NCBI GenBank assembly: GCA_030591825.1
Contig: JAUVAG010000079.1
Coordinates: 1-6,113 of the forward strand
DNA length: 6,113 nt
Direction of reading: 5' to 3'
Origin: Dethiosulfatibacter sp.
Lineage (GTDB): Bacteria > Bacillota > Clostridia > Tissierellales > Dethiosulfatibacteraceae
Positions within the stretch are counted from its first letter, which is position 1. Every line of letters begins with the position of its first letter. Positions 5,858 through 6,113 of this stretch are shown one piece after another. The position numbers and the translations under genes were made by a program. The notes under the pieces were generated by a model. The model searched no databases. It was not told the DNA's origin and saw only the letters and a program-made list of their open reading frames with translations.

Positions 5858-5866
5858 GGATGTGAT
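5856..5866 (+). promoter_or_regulatory. Extended Shine-Dalgarno of the CcpN-like regulator
   Basis: AAGGATGTGAT matches the full anti-Shine-Dalgarno complement AAGGAGGTGAT at ten of eleven positions. It overlaps the glyS stop codon. Its GGATG core ends seven bases before ATA 5870 and four before ATT 5867. It marks a real translation start despite the lack of a standard start codon. Confidence 0.8.
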
Positions 5867-5869
5867 ATT

Positions 5870-6113
5870 ATAAAATTTTCAGATAGACAAAACAAGATTG
5901 TTGAACTGGTAAAGAAAAGTGAACCAATAACAGGTGAACAGATCGGGGATTTCCTTAAGCTTTCTAGAGGAACCATAAGACCTGATCTGTCTATTCTGAT
6001 AATGTCGGGAATACTGGAGGCAAAGCCCAAGGTAGGATATTTTTACAAGGGTGAACAATCTGGTCCCGAACTGAATGAAGCACTGTCTGTAATTGTGGAC
6101 AAGGTAAAGTCAG
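5870..6113 (+). CDS. CcpN/YqzB-type HTH transcriptional regulator, N-terminal part, non-standard start
   Basis: The first 81 codons of a gene that continues past the window. The translation KFSDRQNKIVELV, then EPITGEQIGDFLKLSRGTIR and PDLSILIMSGILEAKPKVGYFY, is the winged-helix HTH_11 domain of the CcpN (YqzB) family, normally followed by two CBS domains that lie outside the window. In B. subtilis CcpN represses gluconeogenic genes, and the gene lies beside the gly synthetase genes as here. No ATG, GTG or TTG occurs in this frame between the in-frame glyS stop (5855-5857) and the conserved domain. The best placed start is ATA 5870, or ATT 5867, behind a near-perfect ribosome binding site. Starting at the first in-frame ATG (within 'LIMSG') would remove the DNA-binding helices. 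The product is secure at family level; the start codon is unusual or the base is in error. Confidence 0.85.
   Translation, partial: MKFSDRQNKIVELVKKSEPITGEQIGDFLKLSRGTIRPDLSILIMSGILEAKPKVGYFYKGEQSGPELNEALSVIVDKVKS

Noticed and set aside
5862..5873. GTG at 5862 as the start of the CcpN-like gene
   Set aside because: It is in another frame and reads GTG ATA TTA TAA, stopping after three codons.
1..6113. CRISPR array, tRNA or rRNA gene, transposase, toxin-antitoxin or defence system
   Set aside because: No regularly spaced repeats, cloverleaf sequence or corresponding protein motif was found; every gene is a recognised chromosomal type.

Overview
The window is a compact, AT-rich stretch of a bacterial chromosome with every gene on the + strand. 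Gene order (phoH tail, ybeY, a DUF3048 lipoprotein, cdd, era, recO, a DUF4342 protein, glyS, a CcpN-type regulator) matches the conserved Firmicutes phoH-ybeY-dgkA-cdd-era-recO-gly-ccpN neighbourhood. The single-chain glycyl-tRNA synthetase, the T-box leader and the predominance of AGA for arginine point to Clostridia or a close relative. I cannot name genus or species from sequence alone.

Layout: positions 1-96 are the end of a PhoH-like ATPase gene. From there to 4202 seven reading frames follow with gaps of at most 23 bases or short overlaps and no visible terminator, so they look like one operon. It combines rRNA maturation and ribosome assembly (ybeY, era), pyrimidine salvage (cdd), recombinational repair (recO), an envelope lipoprotein of unknown role (DUF3048) and a small protein with an EF-Ts/UBA-like N-terminus (DUF4342). 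The DUF3048 gene sits where dgkA is found in Bacillus subtilis, and pgpH is not between phoH and ybeY.

Positions 4203-4456 hold a promoter and a glycine T-box riboswitch with a readable specifier codon (GGA), T-box sequence, antiterminator and terminator. They control glyS (4457-5857). The T-box lets glyS transcription continue when tRNA-Gly is uncharged. Right after glyS comes the start of a CcpN/YqzB-type HTH regulator that runs off the window. It has a near-perfect ribosome binding site but no ATG, GTG or TTG start, only AUU or AUA.

Most of the window is housekeeping. I see no mobile element, CRISPR array, defence system or evident transferred island. The points most worth a second look are the apparent AUA/AUU start of the regulator, the lipoprotein in the dgkA slot and the little-studied DUF4342 protein.
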